DNA of 64,000 nt. It comes from Rheinheimera sp. Lineage in GTDB: Bacteria > Pseudomonadota > Gammaproteobacteria > Enterobacterales > Alteromonadaceae. The first letter of the stretch is position 1. Each line of letters opens with the position of its first letter. Under the pieces are notes generated by a model that ran no database searches, was not told the origin of the DNA, and was given only the letters and a program-made list of their open reading frames with translations. Location of the stretch: the NCBI GenBank assembly GCA_003482455.1, contig DMYW01000020.1, forward strand, positions 64,913-128,912, given 5' to 3'. Below are positions 43,396-51,938 of this stretch, piece after piece. The translations under genes were made by a program, and so were the position numbers.

Positions 43396-44436
43396 ATGTC
43401 TGTCGACGTCCGCTCTCTGGCCATCAATTACATTCAAGCCAATGAAGAAGGGCAACTGACTGCCCATTTCCGACAAGACTTGTTGCCAACCAATGCCGAA
43501 ACGGCACTGCTGCTAGAACAACTGCACTTAGCTTATAACGGCAAGCCGGCCAAGGGTTATGCCGGGTTTGCCAGCGATACGGCCGATAACTTTTTTTCGG
43601 CTTTAGCGCAGTGGCAACGTGATGAATTACCGTTTTTAGGCTTGGCGGAACAAGCAACCGCCTCGTTAGTGGTACAACTGACCAACCATCAAATCCCTGA
43701 GTCTGGTTATTTAATGGTGTGTCATTATCGGTATTTGGCCAACGAATATTTGTTTGTCACTTTGCTTGGCAGTAAAGAACATTTTTCAGTGAACGCTGAT
43801 TTAACACTGACCAGCAGCAAGCACTTAGATATTGCGCGGATGCAACTGGCGGCGCGGATTGACTTAACCGAGCTGTCTGCTAACCCAGAGCAACAAAAAT
43901 ACATCTCATTTATTCGCGGCCGAGCAGGGCGTAAAGTCGCTGATTTCTTCTTAGAATTCTTGGGTGCGCAAGAAGGTGTGGACCCAAAACAAAGTGCTAA
44001 AACTGTGCTTGCTTCGGTCGAAGAATACTTAAGTGAATCCGACTACGACGTCGCAGAAAAACATGATGTTCGCAAACAGGTGTACCAATACTGTGAAGAA
44101 CGAGCGAAATCTGGCCAAGAAGTGCGGCTTGATGAGTTGTCTGCAACAGTCGATAACTCAGATGAACAGGCCTTTGTGCGTTACATCCAAGAACGCGATA
44201 TTGATGTTGCTGAAGAATTTCCAATCGACGTTAAAGAGCTAAAAACCTTAGTGAAGTTCTCAGGCGCCGGTGCAGGTTTAAGTGTCAGTTTTGAACAAAA
44301 GTTGCTGGGTGATCGCGTGCAATACGACATGGATCGGGATGTGTTAGTGATTAAAGGGGTGCCGCCAAACCTGAAGGACCAGCTGCTACGTTTTCTGAAA
44401 GGCTATTCGAATTTTGACCGCGGCGGACAAGAGTAA
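43396..44436 (+). CDS. yejK: Nucleoid-associated protein YejK (NdpA)
   Basis: A 346-residue nucleoid-associated protein (E. coli 335) of the 37-kDa NdpA family. Conserved segments include FLGLAEQATASLVVQL, SFIRGRAGRKVADFFLEFLGA and FKFSGAGAGLSVSFEQ-like VKFSGAGAGLSVSF. A specific function is unknown. It is divergent from yejL across 71 bases, where ACCTGT/ACAGGT form an inverted repeat (43330-43358) near a TAGAAT -10 candidate. Confidence 0.93.
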   Translation: MSVDVRSLAINYIQANEEGQLTAHFRQDLLPTNAETALLLEQLHLAYNGKPAKGYAGFASDTADNFFSALAQWQRDELPFLGLAEQATASLVVQLTNHQIPESGYLMVCHYRYLANEYLFVTLLGSKEHFSVNADLTLTSSKHLDIARMQLAARIDLTELSANPEQQKYISFIRGRAGRKVADFFLEFLGAQEGVDPKQSAKTVLASVEEYLSESDYDVAEKHDVRKQVYQYCEERAKSGQEVRLDELSATVDNSDEQAFVRYIQERDIDVAEEFPIDVKELKTLVKFSGAGAGLSVSFEQKLLGDRVQYDMDRDVLVIKGVPPNLKDQLLRFLKGYSNFDRGGQE

Positions 44437-44465
44437 AACCAAATCTCGCGATCGATTTAACAAAG

Positions 44466-44490
44466 AAAAACGCCCTGCGGGGCGTTTTTT
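44466..44490. terminator. Bidirectional terminator between yejK and DUF2897
   Basis: ACGCCC/GGGCGT with TGCG loop, flanked by A5 and T6. It overlaps the stop codon of the leftward small gene. Confidence 0.9.
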
Positions 44491-44626
44491 AGTCGTCTTC
44501 ATCATCCCAACTTTTGTTGGGTTTGATCTGCTGGTCTTTACCAATAATTGGCCCACGCGCTCGGCGGATCAACCACAAATTGGCAATAACAATCCCCAGC
44601 GCTAATGCAATCAATAACCAAACCAT
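44489..44626 (-). CDS. DUF2897-like small membrane protein (45 aa)
   Basis: This short gene encodes 45 residues: a single membrane helix near the N-terminus (MVWLLIALALGIVIANLWLI), a short basic stretch RRARGP and an acidic tail WDDEDD. ATG 44626 has GGAG eight bases upstream. Composition and length agree with the DUF2897 family of small gammaproteobacterial membrane proteins; function unknown. Its stop codon lies in the arm of the shared terminator. Confidence 0.75.
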   Translation of the reverse strand: MVWLLIALALGIVIANLWLIRRARGPIIGKDQQIKPNKSWDDEDD

Positions 44627-44647
44627 CAAAGCATCTCCGTGTTGGCG

Positions 44648-45358
44648 TTATCCCTTGGCCAGTTGCGACGGCTCAGGCATTGCAGCAACGTTTTGCACAA
44701 ACCTTTGAAAAATCTCCGGTAGTAGCGCTATCAATTGTGCTTTGTCGTCGAGCTCGCTGTGCAGCAGCGCATGGTGCACCAAGGCAGGGGTTAACTGGCT
44801 CGTACATTCCCGTGCAAGCGGCATAAAGCTCAAGTGCCATGGCTCTGGTGCGACGCCACCTTGGTACGCAGCGTAGGGCGCATAAAAGCCAACATCCGCC
44901 GCATGTGCCGCGATAAACTCACACGCGTGCTGAAACGGTCCTTGCTGATACTCCTCTGGCAGTAGTTGCGGTCGATAATCCGCCGGTACCGCTGCCGCAT
45001 CATACCAATCAAAATCACTGCCCCAGTGGTGACGGCTAGTGCCAGGCAAAGCGGAGTACAGCATAATCGCTTCGGCTTTTTCAGTGATCGAAAGCGTCGA
45101 CAGGTCCACCACACCACTTTGCGCATCGTAAACGGGCCGTTCGCCGCGCCATTTCGCTTGCCAAATTCGCGCCTGTTGAGCGAAACCGCGCCAAGCCGAG
45201 ACTAAACGCAGCTCAATGCCCTGTGTTTTGGCTTTGGCGGCCAGTTGCAAAAACGCAGCGCCCGCATCGGGATGTAAACGCAGGCCGCTGGACACTTCGA
45301 CCAGCGGCGGTTCTTCCACTCCAGTCAGCCAAGCCGGCGTTAGGTCAGAATATGCCAA
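44648..45358 (-). CDS. M15B (VanY-type) D-Ala-D-Ala carboxypeptidase family protein
   Basis: A 236-residue metallopeptidase. Zinc and catalytic motifs are all present: SAWRGFAQQARIW, SRHHWGSDFDW (H-x-x-G-x-D) and EPWHLSF (E-x-W-H). The fold is that of VanY, cleaving D-Ala-D-Ala or related dipeptides from peptidoglycan or its fragments. There is no signal peptide or membrane segment at the start, so the protein may stay in the cytoplasm, perhaps acting on recycled muropeptides. The start is TTG 45358 with GAGG seven bases upstream, inside the end of dapE (19-base overlap), so the two are coupled. Confidence 0.85.
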   Translation of the reverse strand: MAYSDLTPAWLTGVEEPPLVEVSSGLRLHPDAGAAFLQLAAKAKTQGIELRLVSAWRGFAQQARIWQAKWRGERPVYDAQSGVVDLSTLSITEKAEAIMLYSALPGTSRHHWGSDFDWYDAAAVPADYRPQLLPEEYQQGPFQHACEFIAAHAADVGFYAPYAAYQGGVAPEPWHLSFMPLARECTSQLTPALVHHALLHSELDDKAQLIALLPEIFQRFVQNVAAMPEPSQLAKG

Positions 45359-46470
45359 AGCATCGCCTCGTACATGTCAGCCAACAACTCGAGGTCTTTG
45401 ACGTCGACAAACTCATCAATTTTATGAATGGTGCCATTGCAAGGACCAAGCTCGACCACTTGCGCGCCGGTAGGGGCGATAAAGCGGCCATCCGACGTAC
45501 CGCCGGTGGTTTCCAGTGACGTCGCGAATCCTTGCACTTTCTGTACTGCGGCAACCGCGGCTTCTACTAATGCGCCGCGATCCGTTAAAAACGGTAAGCC
45601 GTTAACTACCCAATTAATGTCAAAGCTTAATTGGTGCGCCTGTAGGATCGCCAGTACACGTTGTTGCAACTGTTCTGCGGTGACTTCGGTGCTATAACGG
45701 AAGTTAAAGGTTAAGGTCAGTTCGCCTGGCACCACGTTTGTTGCGCCGGTACCTGAGTGGATATTTGAGATTTGAAAGCTGGTCGCCGGGAAAAATGCGT
45801 TGCCGTGGTCCCAGACTTCTTGCGACAGCGCCGCCAGAGCTGGCGCCGCTTTGTGAATAGGATTGTCGACCAAATGAGGATAGGCGACATGACCTTGCAC
45901 GCCATAAATGGTCAGATAACCGGTCAAGCTGCCGCGACGCCCGTTTTTGATCACATCGCCAACCCTGTGAGTACTTGACGGTTCACCAACGACACACCAA
46001 GTTATCTTCTCTTGTCTCGCCTCTAAGGTTTCGATGACGCGTTTCGTGCCGTTGATAAAGGGCCCTTCTTCGTCGCTGGTGATCAAAAACGCAATGTCAC
46101 CTTTCAGTTCAGGTTTTTGCGCGAGGAATCGTTCTGTTGCGACCACCATAGCTGCCAGCGAACCTTTCATATCGGCGGTGCCACGGCCGTACAATTTGCC
46201 ATCACGAAGGGTCGGTTCAAACGGCGGCGATGACCATTTTTCAAGTGGACCCGTTGGCACCACATCGGTGTGCCCGGCAAAACAAAACAGCGGTTTACCT
46301 TGCCCCCGACGCGCCCATAAATTGAGCGTATCCTCAAAAAACATCGATTCAATCTGAAAACCAACGGCGGCCAAGCGGTTCGCCATTAGTTGTTGGCAGC
46401 CTTCATCCAGCGGCGTCACCGACGGCCGGCGAATAAGTTCTTCAGTTAACGCTAAAACAGGCGATTTCAC
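45340..46470 (-). CDS. dapE: Succinyl-diaminopimelate desuccinylase
   Basis: M20 metalloenzyme that releases L,L-diaminopimelate in the succinylase branch of lysine and peptidoglycan synthesis. Its 376 residues match E. coli (375). Metal-site motifs: FAGHTDVVPTGP, GRGTADMKGSLAAM, ITSDEEGP and TTGGTSDGRF, with IHKIDEFV near the end. The start is GTG 46470 (VKSPVLALTEELI), because AGAGGA lies six bases upstream; the open frame runs further to 46548 but without a site and into the yffB gene end. yffB lies just upstream, as in E. coli. Confidence 0.97.
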   Translation of the reverse strand: MKSPVLALTEELIRRPSVTPLDEGCQQLMANRLAAVGFQIESMFFEDTLNLWARRGQGKPLFCFAGHTDVVPTGPLEKWSSPPFEPTLRDGKLYGRGTADMKGSLAAMVVATERFLAQKPELKGDIAFLITSDEEGPFINGTKRVIETLEARQEKITWCVVGEPSSTHRVGDVIKNGRRGSLTGYLTIYGVQGHVAYPHLVDNPIHKAAPALAALSQEVWDHGNAFFPATSFQISNIHSGTGATNVVPGELTLTFNFRYSTEVTAEQLQQRVLAILQAHQLSFDINWVVNGLPFLTDRGALVEAAVAAVQKVQGFATSLETTGGTSDGRFIAPTGAQVVELGPCNGTIHKIDEFVDVKDLELLADMYEAMLWHILT

Positions 46471-46505
46471 ACGATATCCTCTACGCAGCGACTGCGTCTG
46501 TAGTT

Positions 46506-46844
46506 CTAAAGTTGTTGATAAGTGTCTTGCTGATAACCCAGCAACCAACCTGTCGCAGTACGCAGTACTGGGCGTTTAATCATGGCAGGTTGCGCCAACA
46601 TCAGGGCGCGTGCTTTTTGTTGCGTTAAGTCCGTTTTGTCCGCGTCAGGTAAGGCGCGAAACGTGGTGCCACGTGTATTGAGCAGTTGTTGCCAGTCAAG
46701 CACTTGCAGCATCTCGTCCAACAAGGCTTCTGACAGGCCGTCTACGCGATAGTCATGGAATTGATAAGGCTTTTGTAAAGCATCCAAGTGTTGACGCGCT
46801 TTTTTTATGGTGTCGCAATTTTTAATACCGTACATCACGAACAT
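46506..46844 (-). CDS. yffB: YffB, ArsC/Spx-like thioredoxin-fold protein
   Basis: A 112-residue ArsC-family protein. The cysteine lies in the signature MYGIKNCDTIKKARQHL, and IKRPVLRTATGWLLGY is the C-terminal conserved motif. E. coli YffB (118) is thought to be a glutathione-dependent thiol reductase of unknown substrate. It precedes dapE, the arrangement known from E. coli. Start ATG 46844; an ATG three codons later is also possible. Confidence 0.9.
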   Translation of the reverse strand: MFVMYGIKNCDTIKKARQHLDALQKPYQFHDYRVDGLSEALLDEMLQVLDWQQLLNTRGTTFRALPDADKTDLTQQKARALMLAQPAMIKRPVLRTATGWLLGYQQDTYQQL

Positions 46845-46875
46845 AACTAACCCTTCAGGACGAGGCTCTCGCCCA

Positions 46876-47382
46876 CTATTTTTTCAATTCAATCGAATAC
46901 AGCAGATCGTCTGCCGCGGAAATAAAACCAGTTCGGCCATGGATGGTCTGGAATTTTGGATGGTCATGCAGCTGCAATAAACAACTGACCGGAGCTTGCC
47001 ATTGTTGTAATCGCGAACCATCAATGGTCAACACGGGCTGTCCAGATTGCACTTGGCTGTCAACAGGCACATGCCAAAAAAAACCTTGGCCATGCTGTTG
47101 ATAAGCGTTGGGAAAAAGCACATCGAGCCGAAGCCCTTGGGGATGCACAAAGCTCAGCAATGATGCAGTTTCGTCTCGCCTGACACAGCGGCCGCTGAAA
47201 GGCGCGACTAGTTCATTGCTGCTTAGCAGTACTTGCTGCAATTCACCGAGCAAACCAAATTGCAAATAAGCTTCGCCATCAAGTTGCTGTTGCAGCGCAC
47301 CCGTTACTGGGCTTTTTACCGAGAGGTCGGCGTTTGGTAGCCGATCATTGGAAAATTTTAGTTTGGAAAACAAGCTATTCAC
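46876..47382 (-). CDS. EIIA-Glc-like protein lacking the phosphorelay histidines
   Basis: A 168-residue protein with the length and fold pattern of E. coli EIIA-Glc (Crr, 169). It opens MNSLFSKLKFSNDR, parallel to Crr's MGLFDKLKSLVS, and the middle APFSGRCV and SGQPVLTID segments match Crr's APVDGTIG and VGDTVIEFD. In Crr, His75 and His90 lie in NHAFSI and LFVHFGID; here these read ETASLL and LDVLFPNA, so both are absent. It could therefore not pass a phosphate, but may still bind partners. GTG 47382 is chosen because GGGAG lies six bases upstream. No PTS genes are nearby. Confidence 0.8.
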   Translation of the reverse strand: MNSLFSKLKFSNDRLPNADLSVKSPVTGALQQQLDGEAYLQFGLLGELQQVLLSSNELVAPFSGRCVRRDETASLLSFVHPQGLRLDVLFPNAYQQHGQGFFWHVPVDSQVQSGQPVLTIDGSRLQQWQAPVSCLLQLHDHPKFQTIHGRTGFISAADDLLYSIELKK

Positions 47383-47977
47383 GTCGTGCTCCCATGACCT
47401 ATCACTGGATACTAACAAAAGTTTGGGTTGACTGCGACTGCTTGAAGTCGCCTTTCGTATGCATTCGTCGCGACATCTGGTTGCCAGAGAAGGCTTGAAT
47501 TTATTGGGGCTGCTTGCTTATGCGATTAAACGAAAATTTGTTTTATGCAGCTTTAGGTGAAAACTGTGTTTCAAATAGTCAAAAAAATACATTTATAAAA
47601 TGCCTTGATCGATATATCGCCGGTGATTAGGCAAAAATGTTTTCCACAGAAGTTGTGGATAACTTTGTGGGAATCTATGTTTGAAAATTCTAACTGTATG
47701 AATACTTAGAGTAATTTTTGTTGGCACAAAATTTGTTACTTTCTGTGCAAATGCTTTTCTCACTAAAAGCACTAAAACAAACAAATATCTCGATGAATGC
47801 CTAATTGCGTGAATAAAATTCAGCTATAGCTGACAGGATCGCCATAGTTAATTATGTGTCTTTTTGTGGACTTGTTGCAGGGATTCAACGCAGCAGTCGG
47901 CGAATCGTCTCGGTTGCCATCCAAAACTCTGGCTGGCTGTGCTATCGTTGTCAGACGACCTGTTCGAGGACTTCTCC
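47383..47977. other. 595-base AT-rich intergenic region
   Basis: This is the longest gene-free stretch in the window. It separates the leftward EIIA-like gene from rightward yfbV. I see DnaA-type boxes (47640-47662) and a perfect 12-base palindrome CAGCTATAGCTG (47821-47832), but no convincing reading frame, RNA gene or repeat family. The 63-residue frame at 47593-47784 has no ribosome site and odd composition. Confidence 0.6.
47640..47662. promoter_or_regulatory. Pair of DnaA-type boxes
   Basis: TGTGGATAA (47654-47662) is a perfect consensus DnaA box on the minus strand, and TTTTCCACA (47640-47648) is a one-mismatch box in opposite orientation, five bases away. A perfect 9-mer is expected about once per 130 kb of single strand, so chance alone is possible. 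Not enough boxes for an origin. Confidence 0.45.
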
Positions 47978-48406
47978 ATGCAATCATTCCGTAGTACTTT
48001 GCACGTCGGTGTCCACTACAAAAAGACCTTCCCAGTGACACACCCATTGACCGCATTTTGGCCAGAGCGTCGAGTGATCCGTTGGACCAATCTAGCTGAG
48101 CAGCTGATGCCGGCGATCGCCGCGATCGGCTTGACAGTACAACTGCAGTTTAATGGGTTAGATTTTCTGCCGCTGGCGTTGGTCCAAGCATTGTTTGTCT
48201 TGAGTTTACCGGTGCAAGCGTGGTACTGGTTAGGAAACCGCGCTAAGTCTCCATTGCCGCCGCCAGTTCAGTCCGTGTATGACGACTATGCAAAGCGGCT
48301 AACTGCGATGGGGGTGCAAGTGCCGACAAGTTCTGGTCAACGAAACTACCAGCAATTTGCTGAATTATTGCTGTTGGTGCAGCGGCAACTGGGTAATGCG
48401 GAGTAA
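47978..48406 (+). CDS. yfbV: YfbV (UPF0208/DUF412) membrane protein
   Basis: A 142-residue inner-membrane protein. E. coli YfbV limits the influence of MatP on DNA outside the Ter macrodomain. Two membrane helices (about 40-57 and 62-82) precede a soluble C-terminal part. Signatures shared with E. coli YfbV are HYKKTFPVTHPLTAFWPERRVI, LFVLSLPVQAWYWLGNR and PLPPPV. ATG 47978 with CGAGGA seven bases upstream is the start; the frame extends further upstream without support. Confidence 0.88.
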   Translation: MQSFRSTLHVGVHYKKTFPVTHPLTAFWPERRVIRWTNLAEQLMPAIAAIGLTVQLQFNGLDFLPLALVQALFVLSLPVQAWYWLGNRAKSPLPPPVQSVYDDYAKRLTAMGVQVPTSSGQRNYQQFAELLLLVQRQLGNAE

Positions 48407-48435
48407 TGCTTTAGTCTGACTTCACTCGCGCCGCT

Positions 48436-49059
48436 TTATTGTTCAAAGATTTTCATCCGTAAACCTGCGATCCACTGAGGTCGATAGACCACAAGCAGCG
48501 TCATCGCCATACCGTTTAACAGGGCTTCTGGCAGTGCAATGAGCGGCAATAAGAACCAGTCTGTATCACTAAGCAGCGAACCTTCGCGCCAGATGACAAA
48601 ACTTATACCGTAGTAGAAACATGCGGACAGCATCGCATTTAAAAAACAGCCAGCAAAAATAAAAGTGAAGAAATGCAGCGGTAAGTAGCGGTCGCAAAGT
48701 AGGTAGATACCGTAAGAAATCACCGCAGTTAACGCCAGCAAGGTCCAGCGCCACAAAAAGTCATCATCGACTTGCAAAGACCCATCGAGCATGAAGGTAT
48801 AAATCAGCTGCAGCAGCAACGGAACTGCGATAGTCAACAAGCCAAGCCGTAACCCAAGCAGCAGGACCAGCGACGTGATGCCAAGAAAATGGATCGCAGG
48901 CCAGCCAGGAAGCTGCGCATCAACCTGCCAAAGCAAGGTCAATGCACAGATGCAAGTGCCTATGAGCGTTTGAATAGTCGGGTGTTGCAGCGGTTCAAGG
49001 CTCGAGCGCTGCAGCGCGAGGTAATAGATAAACAGCAAGCACACACCCGACAACAGCAT
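48436..49059 (-). CDS. CbiM-like energy-coupling-factor permease family protein
   Basis: A 207-residue protein with six or seven membrane helices over nearly its whole length. Conserved elements are AIHFLGITSLVLLLGLRLG and the C-terminal ALPEALLNGMAMTLLVVYRPQW, which match the proteobacterial CbiM-like predicted membrane protein family (annotated energy-coupling factor permease). No ATPase or T component is nearby and no metal-binding N-terminal motif (Met-His) is seen, so the transport role is doubtful. The gene follows xthA after eight bases on the same strand. Confidence 0.75.
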   Translation of the reverse strand: MLLSGVCLLFIYYLALQRSSLEPLQHPTIQTLIGTCICALTLLWQVDAQLPGWPAIHFLGITSLVLLLGLRLGLLTIAVPLLLQLIYTFMLDGSLQVDDDFLWRWTLLALTAVISYGIYLLCDRYLPLHFFTFIFAGCFLNAMLSACFYYGISFVIWREGSLLSDTDWFLLPLIALPEALLNGMAMTLLVVYRPQWIAGLRMKIFEQ

Positions 49060-49066
49060 TGCCCAC

Positions 49067-49882
49067 CTAGTTGGTTAGGTTGAACTCGGTCCACACTGGC
49101 GCGTGGTCGGATGGACGTTCCATGGCTCGCAAGTCGTAGTCGACGTCTGATGCCACCGCTGTCGCTGCCAGTGGTGGCGTGGCCATCACCACATCGATGC
49201 GCAGACCTCGGTTGTCGTCAAAACCTTTGGAACGGTAATCGAACCAACTAAAGCGATCGCTAACGTCAGGGTGCAATTGCCGGTAGGTATCCAGCAACCC
49301 CCAGTCCTTCAGCCGTTGTAACATTTCCCGCTCTTCCGGCAAAAACGAACATTTACCATCTTTCAACCAACGTTTGCGGTTTGCCTCGCCGATGCCGATA
49401 TCCAAATCGAGCGGCGAAATATTGATGTCACCAATTACCGCGAGCCAATCGTCTGGTGTGTGATGCGTCGTGAGATAATCCTGTAAATCGGCATAGAATT
49501 TAATTTTTGCCGGGAATTTAGTCTCGTGATCGCGACTTTCGCCTTGTGGAAAGTAGCCATTTAACAAAGTAAATGTTTTGCCATTTGCCAGTGTCCAGCG
49601 ACCGATTAACATCCGACGTTGTTGATCTTCTGCAGCGCCAGGAAAGCCATACAACATTTGCTCGGCTGGTTCCTTACTCAAAATGGCCACGCCATAATGC
49701 GATTTTTGACCGAAGTAGTACACGTGATAGCCGAGCGCCTGCACGTCGGCCAGTGGGAATTCTTCATCGTGAACTTTGATTTCTTGCAGGCCGATAAAAT
49801 CGGGTTGGTGTTGGTCTACCAGCGCTTTTAATTGATGTGGTCTTGCGCGTAGCCCGTTGATATTAAAAGAGATAACTTTCAT
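49067..49882 (-). CDS. xthA: Exodeoxyribonuclease III
   Basis: 271-residue AP endonuclease and 3'-5' exonuclease (E. coli 268) acting in base-excision repair. Motifs: SFNINGLRARP, LQEIKVHDEEFP with the metal glutamate, NGYFPQGESRDHETKFP, GDINISPLDLDIG and SDHAPVWTEF. ATG 49882 is the start. It is the first gene of a leftward pair with the CbiM-like gene and is divergent from the YgjP peptidase gene across about 140 bases. Confidence 0.97.
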   Translation of the reverse strand: MKVISFNINGLRARPHQLKALVDQHQPDFIGLQEIKVHDEEFPLADVQALGYHVYYFGQKSHYGVAILSKEPAEQMLYGFPGAAEDQQRRMLIGRWTLANGKTFTLLNGYFPQGESRDHETKFPAKIKFYADLQDYLTTHHTPDDWLAVIGDINISPLDLDIGIGEANRKRWLKDGKCSFLPEEREMLQRLKDWGLLDTYRQLHPDVSDRFSWFDYRSKGFDDNRGLRIDVVMATPPLAATAVASDVDYDLRAMERPSDHAPVWTEFNLTN

Positions 49883-50023
49883 AAGTTTGACCTTTACCGT
49901 CTGCGGCTTTTCCTGAATATGGCAGGTATGCTACCACGCAGCTACGAAGCTGTCTAAGCAGGTGCTTGCTCAGTTTGGGCCGCTTTGGGTATGCTGCCGC
50001 GCAAATTTTTTGAGGTGTGTCAC

Positions 50024-50719
50024 TTGCATCACTGTGCAGAAACAGGTCTTTCTTACGAGCTCAAACGTTCGAGTCGGCGGCGAACCCTTGCGATACAAAT
50101 CAATCAGCATGGTTTACAGGTGTTGGCACCTTTATATCTAGATCAATACACCATCCAGCAATTTGTTGTAAAAAAGCAGCTATGGATCCGCGAGCACCTT
50201 GCAAAACGAGCCCCGGTGCCAGACCATATCTCGCGCCAGCGCATTCCGTTTCTGGGGCAAGAACTGATCTTGCGACAAGTTCGCGACAGCATTACAGCGG
50301 TGACCCGAGATGGCGATCAGCTGTGGGTGCAAATTAGCCGTCGGGTACGCGAGGAAAATTTAGCTGCCACGGTGCGGCAGCGTCTGGAGCGCTGGTTGGT
50401 CGAGCAGGCGCACAGTTGGTTTGCGGGGCGGATTGCTTTTTACAGTAAAGCGATGCAAGTGGCTCCCCAACAATTAGTGATCAAGGGCTGGCAAACCAAA
50501 TGGGGTAGTTGTCATGCTAACGGCACTATCAGTTTGAATTGGCGGCTGTTGTTGGCACCAAGCTGGGTGGGTGATTATGTGGTGGTGCATGAGTTAGCGC
50601 ACTTAGTCCATATGAATCACAGTGAAAAATTTTGGGCATTGGTGGCGACGTATTACCCCGAACACCAACAAGCAAAACATTGGTTAAAACAACATCAAAC
50701 ACAACTACAACTTAAATAA
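50024..50719 (+). CDS. YgjP/SprT-like metallopeptidase
   Basis: A 231-residue DUF45/M48-like zinc peptidase. The metal motif is VVHELAHLVHMNHSEKFW, with the third ligand histidine in the MNHS part, and the WGSC motif of the YgjP family occurs at TKWGSCHANGTISLNWRL. It is probably cytoplasmic; the substrate is unknown. Start uncertain: TTG 50024 has TGAGG eight bases upstream and leaves the conserved core intact, while ATG 49991 adds 11 residues but has no site. Confidence 0.85.
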   Translation: MHHCAETGLSYELKRSSRRRTLAIQINQHGLQVLAPLYLDQYTIQQFVVKKQLWIREHLAKRAPVPDHISRQRIPFLGQELILRQVRDSITAVTRDGDQLWVQISRRVREENLAATVRQRLERWLVEQAHSWFAGRIAFYSKAMQVAPQQLVIKGWQTKWGSCHANGTISLNWRLLLAPSWVGDYVVVHELAHLVHMNHSEKFWALVATYYPEHQQAKHWLKQHQTQLQLK

Positions 50720-50747
50720 CTAGAAATCAACGGAACACGAGACCTCT

Positions 50748-51473
50748 ATGAAAACTTCAGCGCATTATCACCAATTGCTGTCGTTGTTGGACATTACTCG
50801 GCTGCAGGACAACGACACCGCAGCGGCGATGCAGCAATGGTTAGATGAAATGGCAACAGCGGACGCTGTGCCGGCAGCTTTTTGTGTGTACCCCCAATTT
50901 ATTGAACTAACAAAAAATCATTTAAAACAACACGGTATACAAGCCAAACTCGCGACTGTGGTAAATTTTCCGCAAGGGCAACAAAGCATTGATCAAGTCG
51001 TCAGTGACATTGAACGTTGCTTAGCCGCTGGGGCAGATGAAATCGACTGCGTATTGCCTTATCACGCACTGTTACGCGCTGAATATGGGGTTGTGAAAAA
51101 CTTCCTGTACGACATCAAGCAAGCCTGTGGCAATGCCAGTTTGAAAGTGATCATCGAATCTGGTGAATTGGCAACGTCTCAGCAAATCATTAAAGCCACA
51201 GAATTGTGTCTGCAATGTGGCGCTGACTTTGTTAAAACATCAACTGGTAAAGTGCCTGTTGGCTGTACGACGGATGCCGCGCGTTGCATTCTAACCGTGA
51301 TCGCAGCTTCAGGGACCAACGCCGGTTTTAAAGCCAGTGGTGGTGTGCGCACGGTAGCACAAGCGTTTGAACTGGTTGAGATGTTTGAACAGATTGTTGG
51401 CTCTCCAGCAACTGCAGACCGGATGCGAATTGGTGCCAGTGCATTGTTGCAAGAACTAAAACCATTGCTTTAA
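50748..51473 (+). CDS. deoC: Deoxyribose-phosphate aldolase
   Basis: Class I aldolase that cleaves 2-deoxyribose 5-phosphate to acetaldehyde and glyceraldehyde 3-phosphate in nucleoside degradation. The 241-residue TIM barrel has the Schiff-base lysine in KTSTGKVPVGCTTD and the second lysine in GFKASGGVRT. The frame and start ATG 50748 (GAGAC upstream) are clear. It stands alone: deoA, deoB and deoD, the usual partners, are absent from the window. Confidence 0.95.
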   Translation: MKTSAHYHQLLSLLDITRLQDNDTAAAMQQWLDEMATADAVPAAFCVYPQFIELTKNHLKQHGIQAKLATVVNFPQGQQSIDQVVSDIERCLAAGADEIDCVLPYHALLRAEYGVVKNFLYDIKQACGNASLKVIIESGELATSQQIIKATELCLQCGADFVKTSTGKVPVGCTTDAARCILTVIAASGTNAGFKASGGVRTVAQAFELVEMFEQIVGSPATADRMRIGASALLQELKPLL

Positions 51474-51490
51474 TCGCCGGTTGGTTAAAA

Positions 51491-51514
51491 AAGACGCTAC
51501 GGCGTCTTTTTTCT
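51491..51514 (+). terminator. Terminator of deoC
   Basis: AAGACGC/GCGTCTT with TACG loop, followed by further T; 17 bases after the stop. The bases from here to 51672 contain nothing I recognise. Confidence 0.9.
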
Positions 51515-51672
51515 TAGGGTGCGCAAGGAATGCGCAGACGGGCCCGTAGCTCGTTCAGAGTTCAAGTCGGGCAGCTAGTTTTGCACAGCTACAAGCGGTA
51601 TGCGATGCGAGAAAAGGTAATGTTGCTGGTAGGTTATTGATATTTGGAAATACTGAGTGCTGGATTTAGCGC

Positions 51673-51695
51673 AAAAAAAAAACGCCTTTCGGCGT
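51673..51695 (-). terminator. Terminator of tRNA-Tyr
   Basis: Read leftward, ACGCC/GGCGT with a four-base loop is followed by a run of T (ten A on the plus strand), 39 bases past the tRNA 3' end. Confidence 0.88.
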
Positions 51696-51733
51696 CTTTT
51701 TTCATCACTAGCTTGTGGCAAGCAAGGATGAGA

Positions 51734-51818
<85 letters not shown>

Positions 51819-51938
51819 ACGTGGCGGGCATATTAACAAATTTTCCTTCGCTGTAAAGCAAAAATCTAAAGTCTGTGTGTTGATTGCCGATAAAGTCAGC
51901 AATTGTGAGTTTTTCCTAGTAAAACCAGTAGACCTCAG

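Noticed and set aside
47640..47662. Chromosome replication origin
   Set aside because: Only two boxes, no 13-mer array, no dnaA, gidA or parAB nearby.
47593..47784. 63-residue leftward open frame in the long gap
   Set aside because: No ribosome site, low-complexity-like composition in AT-rich DNA, and no family resemblance.
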